From NCBI RefSeq assembly GCF_001531445.1, contig NZ_LQYA01000047.1, positions 139,497-203,496 on the forward strand: 64,000 nucleotides of DNA. The letters are read 5' to 3'. The DNA comes from Sporosarcina koreensis. GTDB taxonomy: Bacteria; Bacillota; Bacilli; Bacillales_A; Planococcaceae. How positions within the stretch are numbered: position 1 is the stretch's first letter; every line of letters starts with the position of its first letter. Positions 50,409 through 60,117 of this stretch are shown here, in pieces. Made by a program: the position numbers and the translations under genes. The notes under the pieces were generated by a model. The model was not told the DNA's origin, searched no databases, and saw only the letters and a program-made list of their open reading frames with translations.

Positions 50409-51605
50409 CTATTCATCATCCGATTCGAACATGTACGTCCGATGATGGAATTTCATACTGAAAATCAATCCGATGGCGAGCATATTGCTGAAGAGCGAGC
50501 TGCCCCCGTAGCTGATGAATGGCAGTGGGATTCCGGTAATCGGCAGTAATTGGATATTCATGCCGATGTTCTCGAAAACGTGAAAGGCGATCATTGCAAT
50601 AACGCCTGTGCATACATATACACTAAACGGATCTTTCAGTTCCAATGCAACTTTTGTTAAATGAAAGATCAGGATGAAATAAAGGAAGATGACGATGCTT
50701 GTGCCGATGAAACCATACTCCTCGCCGATGACGCTGAAAATGAAATCGGTATGGTTTTCAGGTATATACACTTCCCGGCCGTGGAACCCTTTGCCGGACA
50801 TTTCGCCCGAGCCGATTGCCGTCATCGCCTGGATCAGGTTATAGCCTTCATCGGACGGGTACGAGTAGGGGTCGAGCCATGAATAGACACGACGAAATTG
50901 ATAGCGATCGAAACCAAGCACATTCTCCATAAAATCCTGTGCATAGAGCGCCATCCAAAGCAGACTTGCGCCGAGTGCCGCGCCGCTCGCAAAAAGAGGA
51001 GCGATGATCTTCCAGGAAATGCCCGACACAAGAATGACAGCAACCGTAATGGCGATGAATACTAAGGACGTGCCGAGGTCAGGCTGCTTGATGATGAAGA
51101 ACAGCGGGATGATCAATGTGACGCCGATTTTTCCTAACAGAATGAGATCAGTCTTCATCGTTTTCTCCAAATGGACCTCTTGGTGTTTGCTGACGAGCCG
51201 CGCCATCCCTAAAATGAAAAATGTCTTAATGAATTCGGAAGGTTGGATCCTCCCAATCACCGGTAGGGTCAGCCATCTCTTGGCACCCATTCGGATTTCC
51301 GCAATCTGCCCTTGGCCACCTGGAGCAATCATCAGGAAAAACAAGAGGAGGATGCCGAATCCATAAAGGGGCCAGGCGAGTTTTCGATATTGCTCCGGCT
51401 CTAAGTAAATGGTGGCGGCAATGATGATTGAGCCGACGACAAACCACCGGACCTGAAGGAGAGCGAAGTTGACAGGACCGTATTGTTCCGCGGTCTGGGC
51501 AGAGAGAATAGCAAATATCCCAACGATTGCGAGCAAAGCTAATATGAAGGCAAGTGTCCAATCAAACCGATCGGACGGCTTCGTTTGGAGGTTCAACACA
51601 TTCAC
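50409..51605 (-). CDS. RodA/FtsW/SpoVE-family protein, upstream paralogue
   Basis: Also 398 residues, with RIQPSEFIKTFFILGMARL, IKQPDLGTSLVFIAITVAVI, MTAIGSGEMSGKGFHGREVYIPENHTDFIFSVIGEEYGFIG and LPFISYGGSSLFSNMLAIGL. It ends in FHHRTYMFESDDE, almost the same as its neighbour (HHRTYMFSSDDDE), which points to a tandem duplication. The catalytic-type Asp in the outer loop is present in both. Start ATG is on the minus strand after AAAAGGTGA. It is divergent from ddl. Confidence 0.9.
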   Translation of the reverse strand: MNVLNLQTKPSDRFDWTLAFILALLAIVGIFAILSAQTAEQYGPVNFALLQVRWFVVGSIIIAATIYLEPEQYRKLAWPLYGFGILLLFFLMIAPGGQGQIAEIRMGAKRWLTLPVIGRIQPSEFIKTFFILGMARLVSKHQEVHLEKTMKTDLILLGKIGVTLIIPLFFIIKQPDLGTSLVFIAITVAVILVSGISWKIIAPLFASGAALGASLLWMALYAQDFMENVLGFDRYQFRRVYSWLDPYSYPSDEGYNLIQAMTAIGSGEMSGKGFHGREVYIPENHTDFIFSVIGEEYGFIGTSIVIFLYFILIFHLTKVALELKDPFSVYVCTGVIAMIAFHVFENIGMNIQLLPITGIPLPFISYGGSSLFSNMLAIGLIFSMKFHHRTYMFESDDE

Positions 51606-51804
51606 CTTTTCTACTGAACTTTTACATGGTACCTAGAGTATAACGTAATAAGCGCGGGTTATCATGTCCTTCAAATGACGTTCCGCTATGAGGGAAGTTG
51701 CCCAAAAGCAAAAAGGTCCTTCCGGATCATGAGAAATTACGAACGGGCAGGTCGTTTCGTGGTAAACTAAAGGAACGAAATCTAACGGTTAGTGAGGGAG
51801 ATTG

Positions 51805-52869
51805 ATGAAAAAGAAATTGGGTTTAGTGTATGGCGGAAAATCCGCGGAGCACGAAGTATCCCTATCAACTGCCACGGCGGTAACAAATGCGATTGACTTC
51901 GGGAAATATGAAGTGATCCCTATCTATATAACGTATGAAGGCGAATGGAGGAAAGGGGAGCCGCTCGTTGCTCCCGTCGAATCGATCGAACAATTGAGGC
52001 TTGCGCAAGATGGGGGAAAGCCGGACAGCATCCATGATTTTCTGAACGGAAACGGAATGCCTGACATCATCCTGCCGCTGTTGCACGGGACGAACGGTGA
52101 AGACGGAACGGTCCAAGGCTTGTTCGAAGTGATGAACATCCCATATGCAGGAAATGGTGTGTTATCCTCTTCGGCAGGGATGGATAAAGTGATCATGAAG
52201 CAGCTCTTCTCCCATGTTGGGCTCAAGCAAGTCCCTTATGTCCATTTCATCCGCACGCAGTGGAAAAAGGATCAACAGCACTGGGTTGAGAAAATGGAAA
52301 AGGAATTGGTGTTCCCCGTGTTCGTCAAACCAGCGAATTTAGGATCAAGCGTCGGCATCAGCAAGGCGACGGATCATGACAGTCTCATCAGAGCAGTCGA
52401 ATTCGCGCTGAAATTCGATCGGAAAATCATCGTCGAGCAAGGAGTCTCCGCACGGGAAGTTGAAGTCGGTGTCCTTGGCAATGACGATCCTGTTTGCTCT
52501 GTCCTCGGGGAAATAAAACCCGTGGCTGCATTTTATGATTACGAGGCGAAATACCAGGACGGCAATACGGAATTGCTCATCCCTGCGCCAGTGTCTGAGG
52601 AAGTGGAAACGACATTGAAGGAAATGGCGCTCCGTGCATTCAAAGTGCTCGACTGCGCCGGACTGGTCCGGGCGGACTTCTTTGTAACGGATCAGGATGA
52701 AGTGCTTATCAATGAAATCAATACGATGCCTGGCTTCACGCCTACAAGCATGTACCCTTTGTTATGGCAAAACACAGGCTTATCTTACCCGGAATTGATC
52801 GACAAGCTAATTGAACTTGCTTTTGAACGGCATGAGGAAAAGAAACAGATACAATACAAAATGGATTGA
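51805..52869 (+). CDS. ddl: D-alanine--D-alanine ligase
   Basis: A 354-residue ATP-grasp ligase joining two D-Ala for the peptidoglycan stem peptide. It opens KKKLGLVYGGKSAEHEVSLSTA, with HGTNGEDGTVQGLFEVMNIPYAGNGVLSSSAGMDK, FVKPANLGSSVGISKA (ATP) and EINTMPGFTPTSMYPLLW (metal and substrate). The ATG at 51805 is preceded by GAGGGAG. The next gene is murF, 12 bases downstream, which uses the D-Ala-D-Ala product. Alanine racemase lies 10 kb downstream. Confidence 0.96.
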   Translation: MKKKLGLVYGGKSAEHEVSLSTATAVTNAIDFGKYEVIPIYITYEGEWRKGEPLVAPVESIEQLRLAQDGGKPDSIHDFLNGNGMPDIILPLLHGTNGEDGTVQGLFEVMNIPYAGNGVLSSSAGMDKVIMKQLFSHVGLKQVPYVHFIRTQWKKDQQHWVEKMEKELVFPVFVKPANLGSSVGISKATDHDSLIRAVEFALKFDRKIIVEQGVSAREVEVGVLGNDDPVCSVLGEIKPVAAFYDYEAKYQDGNTELLIPAPVSEEVETTLKEMALRAFKVLDCAGLVRADFFVTDQDEVLINEINTMPGFTPTSMYPLLWQNTGLSYPELIDKLIELAFERHEEKKQIQYKMD

Positions 52870-52881
52870 GCGTGATAGATT

Positions 52882-54255
52882 GTGAAACGTTTATTGACTG
52901 AACTGGCAGGATGGCTTCAGGCAGAAGGGCGACTAATGGATGATGTAGTTGTAACTGGGGTTTCGTTCGATACGCGCACGTTGAAAGAAGGCGATCTGTT
53001 CATCCCGTTCCGCGGCGAACTGGTGAACGGCCACCAATTCGTCCGGCAGGCGATGGAGAAAGGGGCGGCGGCATCCCTTTGGATGAAGGATGAACCGGAC
53101 GCGCCCGAGGATATTCCCCTCATTTTCATCGATGACCCGGAACTCGCGATGCAGCAGCTAGCCCGCGCATATCGGAAACAGCTCGATTGCACATTCATTG
53201 GCATTACCGGCTCAAACGGCAAAACGTCAACGAAGGATTTGGTTGCAAGCGTCTTATCGCCGTATTTCAATGTGCGAAAGACGGAAGGGAATTTCAATAA
53301 TGAATTGGGGTTGCCATGGACGATTCTTTCATTGGAAGAAAATACGGAAGTCGCCGTCCTGGAAATGGGAATGAGCGGTTTCGGTGAAATCTCTTTCTTA
53401 TCGGATTTGGCGATGCCGCATTACGCCGTTATTACAAATATTGGCGAAGCACATATGCAGGATCTCGGCTCGCGTGAAGGGATTGCAAAGGCGAAATTCG
53501 AAATCATCGATGGGTTAAAGGAAAATGGTGCTCTCTTTTATGATGGCGACGAGCCCTTATTGCATACGCTTGTATCGGCTCGCCCTGAGCTGCGGGCGAT
53601 CTCTTTTGGCTACGGAGAAAAAACGGGTCTCTCTCTCTCCTCTACGGAATCGGGCGATGATGGCAGCCGTTTTTCCGTCAAAGGAGTCATCGATGGGAGT
53701 TTTACAATCCCTGTTTTCGGCTCCCATCAAGTGAAAAATTCCCTAGCAGCGATTTTGATTGCGCACGAACTGGGTCTTAGCAATGATCAAATCGACGCGG
53801 CACTTCGTCAGTCAAAGCTTACAGACATGAGAATGCAGCCGGTCGTCGCTGACAATGGCGCTCTTTTCATAAATGACGCGTACAATGCAGCACCAACATC
53901 GATGCAGGCGGCGCTCTCTTTCCTGGGGGAAACGAAACTCCGGTCAGAAAAATGGGCCGTTTTGGGCGATATGCTGGAACTTGGTGAAAATGAACGGCAT
54001 TACCATGAATCGATTGCCCGGCAGCTTGGCACTATAAGCGTAAAGGGAATCCTTTTATTTGGACCGCGAATGAAATGGCTTTACGAAGAGCTACAGAAAA
54101 CTGGGAATGAAACAGAAGTCATCTGGTCGGAAGACGATTATGATACGCTGATTGCGTCGCTCCTTTCATCCATCGACGGGAATTCCATCATCTTGTTGAA
54201 AGGATCGAGAGGAATGGAGCTGGAAAGGATCATGGATGGTGTATTGCAAGCATGA
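52882..54255 (+). CDS. murF: UDP-N-acetylmuramoyl-tripeptide--D-alanyl-D-alanine ligase
   Basis: A 457-residue Mur ligase that adds D-Ala-D-Ala to the UDP-MurNAc tripeptide. The ATP loop is GITGSNGKTSTKDL near residue 113; TEGNFNNELGLPWTIL, VLEMGMSGFGEI and ITNIGEAHMQDLGSREGIAKAK follow, then FINDAYNAAPTSMQAAL in the C-terminal domain. The start is GTG 52882 with a weak site. It overlaps the next gene by four bases (ATGA). Confidence 0.95.
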   Translation: MKRLLTELAGWLQAEGRLMDDVVVTGVSFDTRTLKEGDLFIPFRGELVNGHQFVRQAMEKGAAASLWMKDEPDAPEDIPLIFIDDPELAMQQLARAYRKQLDCTFIGITGSNGKTSTKDLVASVLSPYFNVRKTEGNFNNELGLPWTILSLEENTEVAVLEMGMSGFGEISFLSDLAMPHYAVITNIGEAHMQDLGSREGIAKAKFEIIDGLKENGALFYDGDEPLLHTLVSARPELRAISFGYGEKTGLSLSSTESGDDGSRFSVKGVIDGSFTIPVFGSHQVKNSLAAILIAHELGLSNDQIDAALRQSKLTDMRMQPVVADNGALFINDAYNAAPTSMQAALSFLGETKLRSEKWAVLGDMLELGENERHYHESIARQLGTISVKGILLFGPRMKWLYEELQKTGNETEVIWSEDDYDTLIASLLSSIDGNSIILLKGSRGMELERIMDGVLQA

Positions 54256-54956
54256 AAACAGGTGTCTTGTTCCTCCATGGATTTACCGGAGGGATGTTTG
54301 AAGTCCGTCCTTTTATTCAATATGTGGAAGAAAAGACGGACTGGATCACTTCCGTGCCGATATTACCGGGGCATGACTTTCCGATCGATTTGAGTAAGGT
54401 TACTGCGGAAAATTGGATGATGGAGGCGGAGCTTGCCCTTAACCGATTGCGGAAAGAGTGCGACCGCATCCTGATCGTCGGTTTTTCCATGGGAGGCATC
54501 ATTGCGCTTTATTTAGCTTTGCGCTACAAGATCGAAAAGCTTGTCCTGCTCAGTGCGGCGGCGAAGTATATTAGCCCGCGCATACTTCTTGCGGATGCGG
54601 CCGTTTTAGTGGCTGAATCTGTGACGAAGAGCTTTCCTCCGAATACGTTCTATCATTTGTACGATTATAAGTTGCGAAATACGCCGCTGCATGCCGCGAA
54701 GGAATTTTTGCGGGTCGTCAAAATGGTGAAACCCTATTATGGAAAGATCACGACACCCGTCTGCATCGTGCAAGGGAAAAAGGACGGCATCGTTCCGTTT
54801 TCGACCGCCGGGCATCTATTGCGTTCGCTCGGCTCCCAGCAGAAGCAGCTGATCGTATCGGAAAACGGAAAGCACCATATTTGCTACAGTGACGACCACC
54901 AAGTATGGTTTCCGAAAGTGTATGAATTCATGAAGAAAGACTTGAATGAATTCTGA
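54252..54956 (+). CDS. Alpha/beta hydrolase, carboxylesterase (Est30-like)
   Basis: A 234-residue hydrolase. The oxyanion region is FLHGFTGGMFEVRPF, the nucleophile elbow GFSMGG, the acid GKKDGIVPF, and the His within GKHHICYSDDH. The order and length match the thermophilic Est30 carboxylesterase of Geobacillus, which cleaves short-chain esters. It has a four-base ATGA overlap with murF, so it is co-translated with cell-wall genes. No signal peptide is seen. The natural substrate is unknown. Confidence 0.88.
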   Translation: MKTGVLFLHGFTGGMFEVRPFIQYVEEKTDWITSVPILPGHDFPIDLSKVTAENWMMEAELALNRLRKECDRILIVGFSMGGIIALYLALRYKIEKLVLLSAAAKYISPRILLADAAVLVAESVTKSFPPNTFYHLYDYKLRNTPLHAAKEFLRVVKMVKPYYGKITTPVCIVQGKKDGIVPFSTAGHLLRSLGSQQKQLIVSENGKHHICYSDDHQVWFPKVYEFMKKDLNEF

Positions 54957-54979
54957 TTATTACTTTTAAAGCGGATTGA

Positions 54980-55008
54980 TTGCGGATGACTGTCAAGCGT
55001 GATAAACT
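54980..55008 (+). promoter_or_regulatory. Candidate promoter upstream of cshA
   Basis: TTGCGG (54980-54985), a 17-base spacer, and TAAACT (55003-55008). A transcript from here would carry a roughly 290-base leader with a terminator at 55038. Sequence match is moderate. Confidence 0.35.
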
Positions 55009-55037
55009 ACTATGAGTATTGGATACATTTACACGAG

Positions 55038-55068
55038 ACTCTTCCGGTGGCGAAGAGTACTTTTTTTT
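55038..55068 (+). terminator. Terminator in the cshA leader region
   Basis: ACTCTTC (55038-55044) and GAAGAGT (55052-55058) flank CGGTGGC and are followed by eight T. It ends the ddl-murF-esterase operon or acts as an attenuator. The remaining 55069-55311 shows no gene I can support. Confidence 0.8.
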
Positions 55069-55311
55069 GAATAAAAAGGTTTAACGTCTCCCGGAACACC
55101 ATCCCGGAGCGAAACCCGATCGGCAAAGACCAGCTTTCCTTTTCACTATTGCCTCTGAAATCCATGAAGTTCAACTCTGAACTTTTGCCCACTCCAGAGA
55201 ATACAAAATATCGGAAACGTTCCCATAGAAGTACAAGGCTCGAATTTGCCGTGCTTTCATTTGCAAATGTAACCAATTGCTAAATGAAGAAATCAAAGGA
55301 GATTGAGAAGT

Positions 55312-56796
55312 TTGACGAAATTTTCAGAACTTAATATTAGCGAATCCACACAAAACGCTCTATTGCGTATGGGATTTGAAGAAGCGACACCGATCCAAGA
55401 AGGCACAATCACATTCGGTATGGAAGGCCGCGATGTAATTGGTCAGGCACAGACAGGTACGGGTAAGACTGCAGCATTCGGGATTCCGATCATTGAAAAA
55501 GTCGATGTGAACAATCCAGCGGTACAAGCTTTGGTCATTGCACCGACGCGTGAATTGGCGATCCAAGTGTCCGAAGAGATCTATAAAATCGGTTACGGGA
55601 AACGCGCACGTGTGTTGACTGTGTATGGCGGCCAAGAAATCGGTCGGCAAATTCGAGCATTGCGCAACAATCCACAAATTGTTGTTGGAACTCCGGGACG
55701 TATCCTTGACCATATCAACCGTAAGACATTGAAATTGAATAACGTGAATACGCTTGTTCTTGACGAAGCGGATGAAATGCTTAACATGGGCTTCATCGAA
55801 GATATCAACACGATTTTGGCAAGTGTTCCAGATACTCGCCAAACACTTCTTTTCTCGGCGACAATGCCTCCTGCAATCCGTAAAATTGCTGAGACATTCA
55901 TGAAAGAGCCGGAAGTTGTTAAAATCAAGTCGAAAGAAATGACTGTCGAAAACATCGACCAATACTTCGTTAAAGCGCAGGAAAGAGAAAAGTTCGACGT
56001 TCTTTCACGTCTGTTGAACGTACACCAACCTGAACTTGCGATCGTCTTCGGTCGTACGAAGCGCCGTGTTGATGAGCTTGCACACGCATTGAGCATCCGT
56101 GGCTACTTGGCGGAAGGGATTCACGGCGACTTGACGCAAGCGAAACGGATGTCAGTCCTTCGCCAGTTCAAGGATAATAAAATCGACGTCCTTGTCGCTA
56201 CAGATGTAGCAGCTCGTGGATTGGATATTTCAGGTGTAACGCATGTTTACAACTTCGATATTCCTCAAGATCCGGAAAGCTATGTACACCGTATCGGCCG
56301 TACAGGTCGTGCAGGTAAAAGTGGTATGGCGGTTACATTCGTCACGCCGCGCGAGATGGGTTACCTCCGTGTCGTTGAAGAAACGACGAAGAAGCGGATG
56401 ACTCCACTTCAGCCGCCGACAGAAGACGAGGCTTTGATCGGCCAACAACGTCTGGCGATGGAGCAGCTAACCGAGATCATCGAGAAAAACGAATTGAACG
56501 ATTATCAGCCGTTAGCGGCAGAGCTTCTTGAGAAATTCGAAGCGAAGGATATCGTTGCAGCTGCAATCAGATCGTTGACGAAAGAGCCAGACGATACACC
56601 AGTAAAAATTACGGAAGAGCGCCCATTGCCATCGCGCAAATCGCACTCCCGTGATCGTGGCGGCTACAAAGGCAGCCGTGGCGGCGGTCGTTCATACGGC
56701 GGCGGACGCGGTTATGGCGGAGGCGGCGGTTCACGTCGCGGAAACCGTGACGGCGGCGGACGCAGAGACCGTTCAAGAGGCAGATCGGAAAGATAA
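55312..56796 (+). CDS. cshA: DEAD-box ATP-dependent RNA helicase
   Basis: A 494-residue helicase. The Q motif [28 protein letters not shown], motif [13 protein letters not shown] ([13 protein letters not shown]), SAT and [10 protein letters not shown] are all present. The C terminus is a long Arg/Gly-rich tail ([16 protein letters not shown] and onwards) for RNA binding. CshA takes part in RNA decay and cold adaptation with the degradosome. The TTG at 55312 is chosen because AAAGGAG is ten bases upstream and it matches the family N terminus. Confidence 0.95.
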   Translation: MTKFSELNISESTQNALLRMGFEEATPIQEGTITFGMEGRDVIGQAQTGTGKTAAFGIPIIEKVDVNNPAVQALVIAPTRELAIQVSEEIYKIGYGKRARVLTVYGGQEIGRQIRALRNNPQIVVGTPGRILDHINRKTLKLNNVNTLVLDEADEMLNMGFIEDINTILASVPDTRQTLLFSATMPPAIRKIAETFMKEPEVVKIKSKEMTVENIDQYFVKAQEREKFDVLSRLLNVHQPELAIVFGRTKRRVDELAHALSIRGYLAEGIHGDLTQAKRMSVLRQFKDNKIDVLVATDVAARGLDISGVTHVYNFDIPQDPESYVHRIGRTGRAGKSGMAVTFVTPREMGYLRVVEETTKKRMTPLQPPTEDEALIGQQRLAMEQLTEIIEKNELNDYQPLAAELLEKFEAKDIVAAAIRSLTKEPDDTPVKITEERPLPSRKSHSRDRGGYKGSRGGGRSYGGGRGYGGGGGSRRGNRDGGGRRDRSRGRSER

Positions 56797-56801
56797 TACA
56801 C

Positions 56802-56838
56802 ACCCCGGAGAGATGAACCATTATCCTCCGGGGTTTTT
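56802..56838 (+). terminator. Terminator after cshA
   Basis: ACCCCGGAG (56802-56810) pairs with CTCCGGGGT (56826-56834), followed by T residues. Confidence 0.88.
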
Positions 56839-56908
56839 ATTTTTGAAATGAAACATTTTTACTGTCGCTACGTATACAATGGAAGAATAGAAAGAGGTGT
56901 TTTTGGAA

Positions 56909-57388
56909 ATGAGGGCTCAACCAGCAAATAGGATTTCAAAGAAAGGCTTGAAAGTATGGCGATTGTACGGATGGATCCAAACGATTATTCTTGCATTGGT
57001 AGCGATCGGCGGGGGTGTGCTCGTATACATATTCGATTGGCCAAGGTGGATCTATCCGCTTGAAGCTGTTGTACTCCTCCTGTTCGCCTACTTTATCATC
57101 ATTTTATTTCCGAAAGTGAGATGGATGAGGTGGCGTTATGAAGTGAGGGAATCCGAAATCGAGTTGCAGCATGGACTTTTCATCGTGAAACGGACATTGA
57201 TCCCGATGGTACGCGTCCAACACGTCGATACATCCCAAGGACCGATCTTGCGGAAATATGGATTGGCGGAAATCTCGATTTCAACAGCTGCCACGGTCCA
57301 TACGATTCCCGCATTGATCATGGGGGAAGCGGATGAATTGCGCGGCAGGATATCCGTGCTTGCAAGGGTGGCGGAAGATGATGTCTGA
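56909..57388 (+). CDS. ydbS: Membrane PH-domain protein YdbS
   Basis: A 159-residue protein with two N-terminal helices (IQTIILALVAIGGGVLVYIF and LEAVVLLLFAYFIIILF) followed by a bacterial PH domain (DUF304) with VKRTLIPMVRVQHVDTSQGPILRKYGLAEISISTAA. In B. subtilis ydbS and ydbT lie after ydbR (cshA), exactly as here; they protect against sublancin-like bacteriocins. The ATG at 56909 has GAGGTG nine bases upstream. It overlaps ydbT by eleven bases. Confidence 0.9.
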   Translation: MRAQPANRISKKGLKVWRLYGWIQTIILALVAIGGGVLVYIFDWPRWIYPLEAVVLLLFAYFIIILFPKVRWMRWRYEVRESEIELQHGLFIVKRTLIPMVRVQHVDTSQGPILRKYGLAEISISTAATVHTIPALIMGEADELRGRISVLARVAEDDV

Positions 57389-58889
57389 ACAGCAGCAACG
57401 ATATAAACTGCATTGGATCACTGCGATTATTGAAATGCTCAAAACCTTGAAGGAGGCAATCCTTCCGCTTGTCGTCCTGATTTTTGCGAATGGATGGAAA
57501 GGTGGAGGGACAGGGCTCTGGTATGTAGATTATTTGTCCTTTATCATTTTTGGTGTATTGATCATCAGCTTATTCGTCAGCGGAATTATTAAATGGAAAC
57601 GGTTCGAATATTGGTTCGAGGATGATGAGCTTCGGATTGAATCCGGTTTATTCGTGAAGAAGAAACGCTATATCCCATTCGACCGGATACAAAGCTTGGA
57701 TTATACGGAAGGAATCTTCCACCGGCCATTCGGGCTTGTGAAAGTGAAAGTGGAAACAGCGGGCAGTTCCTCAGCGAAGCAAGCTGAAGGGGAGTTGACA
57801 GCTGTTACGAAGGAAGCCGCTAAGCGTGTTGAAATCGAGATGGCTGAAGCGAAGAAAAGGCAGAAGGAAATGCCTGTCGTCGCAGAGGGAGAAGCGACGA
57901 ATCTTATTGCGGAAATCCCGGTTGAAGAGGAATCAGCACACCGAAAGATCTTTACGATGACGACAAAAGACCTGTTGGTACTCGCCACAACTTCGGGAGG
58001 CGTAGGAGTCATCCTGTCAGGTGCAGCAATCTTCCTTTCACAGTTCGGGGAACTACTTCCGTTCGAGTGGATGTTTGAGGAAATTTCAGCTTTCATCAGG
58101 TTCGGTGTGCTGATTGTGGCGATTGCTGTTTTCCTTGGTTTGCTCGGCGTATGGATACTTTCTGTAGGAATGACACTCCTGTCCCATTATAATTTCACAA
58201 TTGAATTGGATAAGGAAGACATTGTCATCACGAGAGGTTTGCTCGAGAAGAAGAAAGTGACCGTTCCTTTGAAAAGGATCCAAAGTGTCGTAGTCGTCGA
58301 GAATCCGTTCAGAAAATTGTTCGGCTATGCCACAATTGCCATACATAGTGCGGGCGGAAGTGTTGGTCAAAGCTCCAAGATCAATTTATTCCCGATCGTG
58401 AAAAGGGGCAAGGTGGAGGCGTATTTGGAGGAAATCTTCCCTGATTTGCATGTGGAGGAGCCGACGAAAAAACTTACAGTAAAAGGCAGGCCGTTTTATT
58501 ATCGTATCGACTTCGTGTGGATGCTACCGGTCATCGGCGCGCTCACGTACTTCTTTTTCCCGTACGGTCTGTTTTCACTCGCTATCATTCCTGTCATCAT
58601 CGCGTATGGCATGTGGCAGCACCGCTCCGCTGCGTATGATATTGCGGGTAATCAACTGACGATGCGGTTCAGGACATTCAGCCTGCAGACGGCATATATG
58701 ATGAAAAAGCGAATCCAATCTATGGAAATGAAGCAAAGCTATTTCCATAGACGAAAAGGGGTTGCGTCCGTCATTGCCAATATTAAATCCGGAATGGGTG
58801 TCTATCACGCAACTGTGCAGCATATGGATGTTGAAGAGGCGGAAAAGATTCTGCTGTGGTATGAGAAAAGCAAATCTGTTCGTGAATGA
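57378..58889 (+). CDS. ydbT: Membrane PH-domain protein YdbT
   Basis: A 503-residue protein with several membrane segments and repeated DUF304/bPH domains: KRYIPFDRIQSLDYTEGIFHRPFGLVKVKVETAGS, KKVTVPLKRIQSVVVVENPFRKLFGYATIAIHSAG, and MMKKRIQSMEMKQSYFHRRKGVASV. It is the partner of YdbS. The start overlaps the ydbS stop; ATG 57378 or 57381 are both possible. In Bacillus the pair gives resistance to certain antimicrobial peptides. A good terminator follows. Confidence 0.9.
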   Translation: MMSEQQQRYKLHWITAIIEMLKTLKEAILPLVVLIFANGWKGGGTGLWYVDYLSFIIFGVLIISLFVSGIIKWKRFEYWFEDDELRIESGLFVKKKRYIPFDRIQSLDYTEGIFHRPFGLVKVKVETAGSSSAKQAEGELTAVTKEAAKRVEIEMAEAKKRQKEMPVVAEGEATNLIAEIPVEEESAHRKIFTMTTKDLLVLATTSGGVGVILSGAAIFLSQFGELLPFEWMFEEISAFIRFGVLIVAIAVFLGLLGVWILSVGMTLLSHYNFTIELDKEDIVITRGLLEKKKVTVPLKRIQSVVVVENPFRKLFGYATIAIHSAGGSVGQSSKINLFPIVKRGKVEAYLEEIFPDLHVEEPTKKLTVKGRPFYYRIDFVWMLPVIGALTYFFFPYGLFSLAIIPVIIAYGMWQHRSAAYDIAGNQLTMRFRTFSLQTAYMMKKRIQSMEMKQSYFHRRKGVASVIANIKSGMGVYHATVQHMDVEEAEKILLWYEKSKSVRE

Positions 58890-58890
58890 A

Positions 58891-58919
58891 AAAAGCCTGC
58901 GAGCGATTCGCAGGCTTTT
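58891..58919. terminator. Terminator after ydbT
   Basis: AAAAGCCTGCGA (58891-58902) pairs with TTCGCAGGCTTTT (58907-58919), with A and T tracts on each side. Confidence 0.9.
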
Positions 58920-58930
58920 CACTTTGTTTG

Positions 58931-59062
58931 TCGTCTAGACTCCGGGTGGCAAGAAGGCTGCCTTAATTTCTGTGAAAAACGCAGAAATACGGCAAACCGA
59001 ACCCTTGCTGTTCGATTTGCTCGGGTCATAAGTCAGCTCTGCTCGCAACGCTACGCTTTTGC
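58931..59062 (+). repeat. Truncated family-A element with nested B module
   Basis: Opens GTCTAGACTCCGGGTGGC as in the 31.5-kb element, contains module B at 58959-59020, then TCGGGTCATAAGTCAGCTCTGCT, after which the right half is missing. It fills the gap between convergent ydbT and the rhomboid gene. Confidence 0.7.
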
Positions 59063-59068
59063 TTTTGT

Positions 59069-59671
59069 TTATCGCCAACTAATAATCCGTTTCGGATGGA
59101 AATAGCTCAACCCGATAATGAAGCCGACAATCAGCCCTGCGATATGGCCAATGGCATTGACGCCGGGTTGAAGGAACGTCATAATCACGCTAATGATGAT
59201 GATCGGCAACATGATTTGGCGCAATTGTGGGAATGCATTTTTCGTATAATAGACGAGGGCGCCGAACGCGCCGAAAATACCGAAAATCGCTCCGCTCGCT
59301 CCGACATGTGCGAAATCTGGTCCGCCGAGGAAGAAGGAAGCGACGTTTGCGAATAGCCCTGCCAAAAGATAAATTGTCAGGAATCTTGCTTTGCCCGCCA
59401 CACGTTCAAGTTCTGGACCGAAAATGAACAATGAAAACATATTGAATAGAAGGTGCATCAATCCGGCGTGCAGGAACATCGGTGTGATGAGACGCCACCA
59501 TTCTCCAGCAGAAATGAAGTAATTATCGCCGATTCCTAAGTAATAGAGTTCCCGGCTTGCCCGGATCGGCAATCCCGTTACAATGAAAACGAGGATGTTA
59601 ATTGCAAGCAGCGCGGTTACGAACGGATACAGACGGATGTATTGGGAAAAGCTCTCTCTTCGAATAAACAA
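59069..59671 (-). CDS. Rhomboid-family intramembrane serine protease
   Basis: A 200-residue rhomboid. The catalytic Ser is in HVGASGAIFGIFGA, the His in AIGHIAGLIVGFIIG, and the WR motif appears as EWWRLITPMFLHAGLMHLLFNM. Rhomboids cut transmembrane segments within the bilayer. The TTG at 59671 is favoured because AGGTG lies six bases upstream and it matches the start of B. subtilis YdcA (MFIR); the longer frame to 59704 is less likely. It is divergent from acpS, as in Bacillus. Confidence 0.92.
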   Translation of the reverse strand: MFIRRESFSQYIRLYPFVTALLAINILVFIVTGLPIRASRELYYLGIGDNYFISAGEWWRLITPMFLHAGLMHLLFNMFSLFIFGPELERVAGKARFLTIYLLAGLFANVASFFLGGPDFAHVGASGAIFGIFGAFGALVYYTKNAFPQLRQIMLPIIIISVIMTFLQPGVNAIGHIAGLIVGFIIGLSYFHPKRIISWR

Positions 59672-59766
59672 TTTTTTCACCTGACCTTTGGTTTTATTAT
59701 ACATAGTTTATGAACGGATAAGAAGCGCGAACTACCATAAAAACATGCATGAAAGGGATGGAATTC

Positions 59767-60117
59767 ATGATAACAGGCATCGGATTGGATATCGTCGAAT
59801 TGGATCGTGTAGCAAGGTTGGACGAAAGATCGGATAAGTTCAGATTACGTATTCTGACAAAAAAAGAGTTGGGGCTGTATGAATTGCTGCCTTCACATCG
59901 CAAAATTGAATTCCTCGCCGGACGGTTTGCGGCGAAGGAGGCATTCGCAAAAGCGAAGGGCACTGGAATCGGAAGAGACTGCCGGTTCAACCAGATTGAA
60001 ATTCTCAGGGAACCATCAGGGAAGCCGGTATTGTATTTTGACGGCAAGGAAGTAACAGGCTTCGTGTCCATCACACATACCCGCACGGTTGCAGCTGCGC
60101 AGATCATTTTAACTTAA
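59767..60117 (+). CDS. acpS: Holo-[acyl-carrier-protein] synthase
   Basis: A 116-residue phosphopantetheinyl transferase that converts apo-ACP to holo-ACP for fatty-acid synthesis. It opens GIGLDIVELDRVARL with the Mg-binding Asp, and has RFAAKEAFAKAKGTGIGR, the second conserved block, then VSITHTRTVAAAQII. The ATG at 59767 follows GAAAGGGATGG; ATG 59749 lacks spacing. It belongs to the acpS-ydcC-alr-ndo block conserved in Bacillus, here with a large structured insert after it. Confidence 0.93.
   Translation: MITGIGLDIVELDRVARLDERSDKFRLRILTKKELGLYELLPSHRKIEFLAGRFAAKEAFAKAKGTGIGRDCRFNQIEILREPSGKPVLYFDGKEVTGFVSITHTRTVAAAQIILT

Noticed and set aside
55010-55276. A minus-strand frame of 88 codons upstream of cshA
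   Set aside because: No recognisable family, no clear start signal, and it lies in the likely leader of cshA and spans its terminator hairpin.
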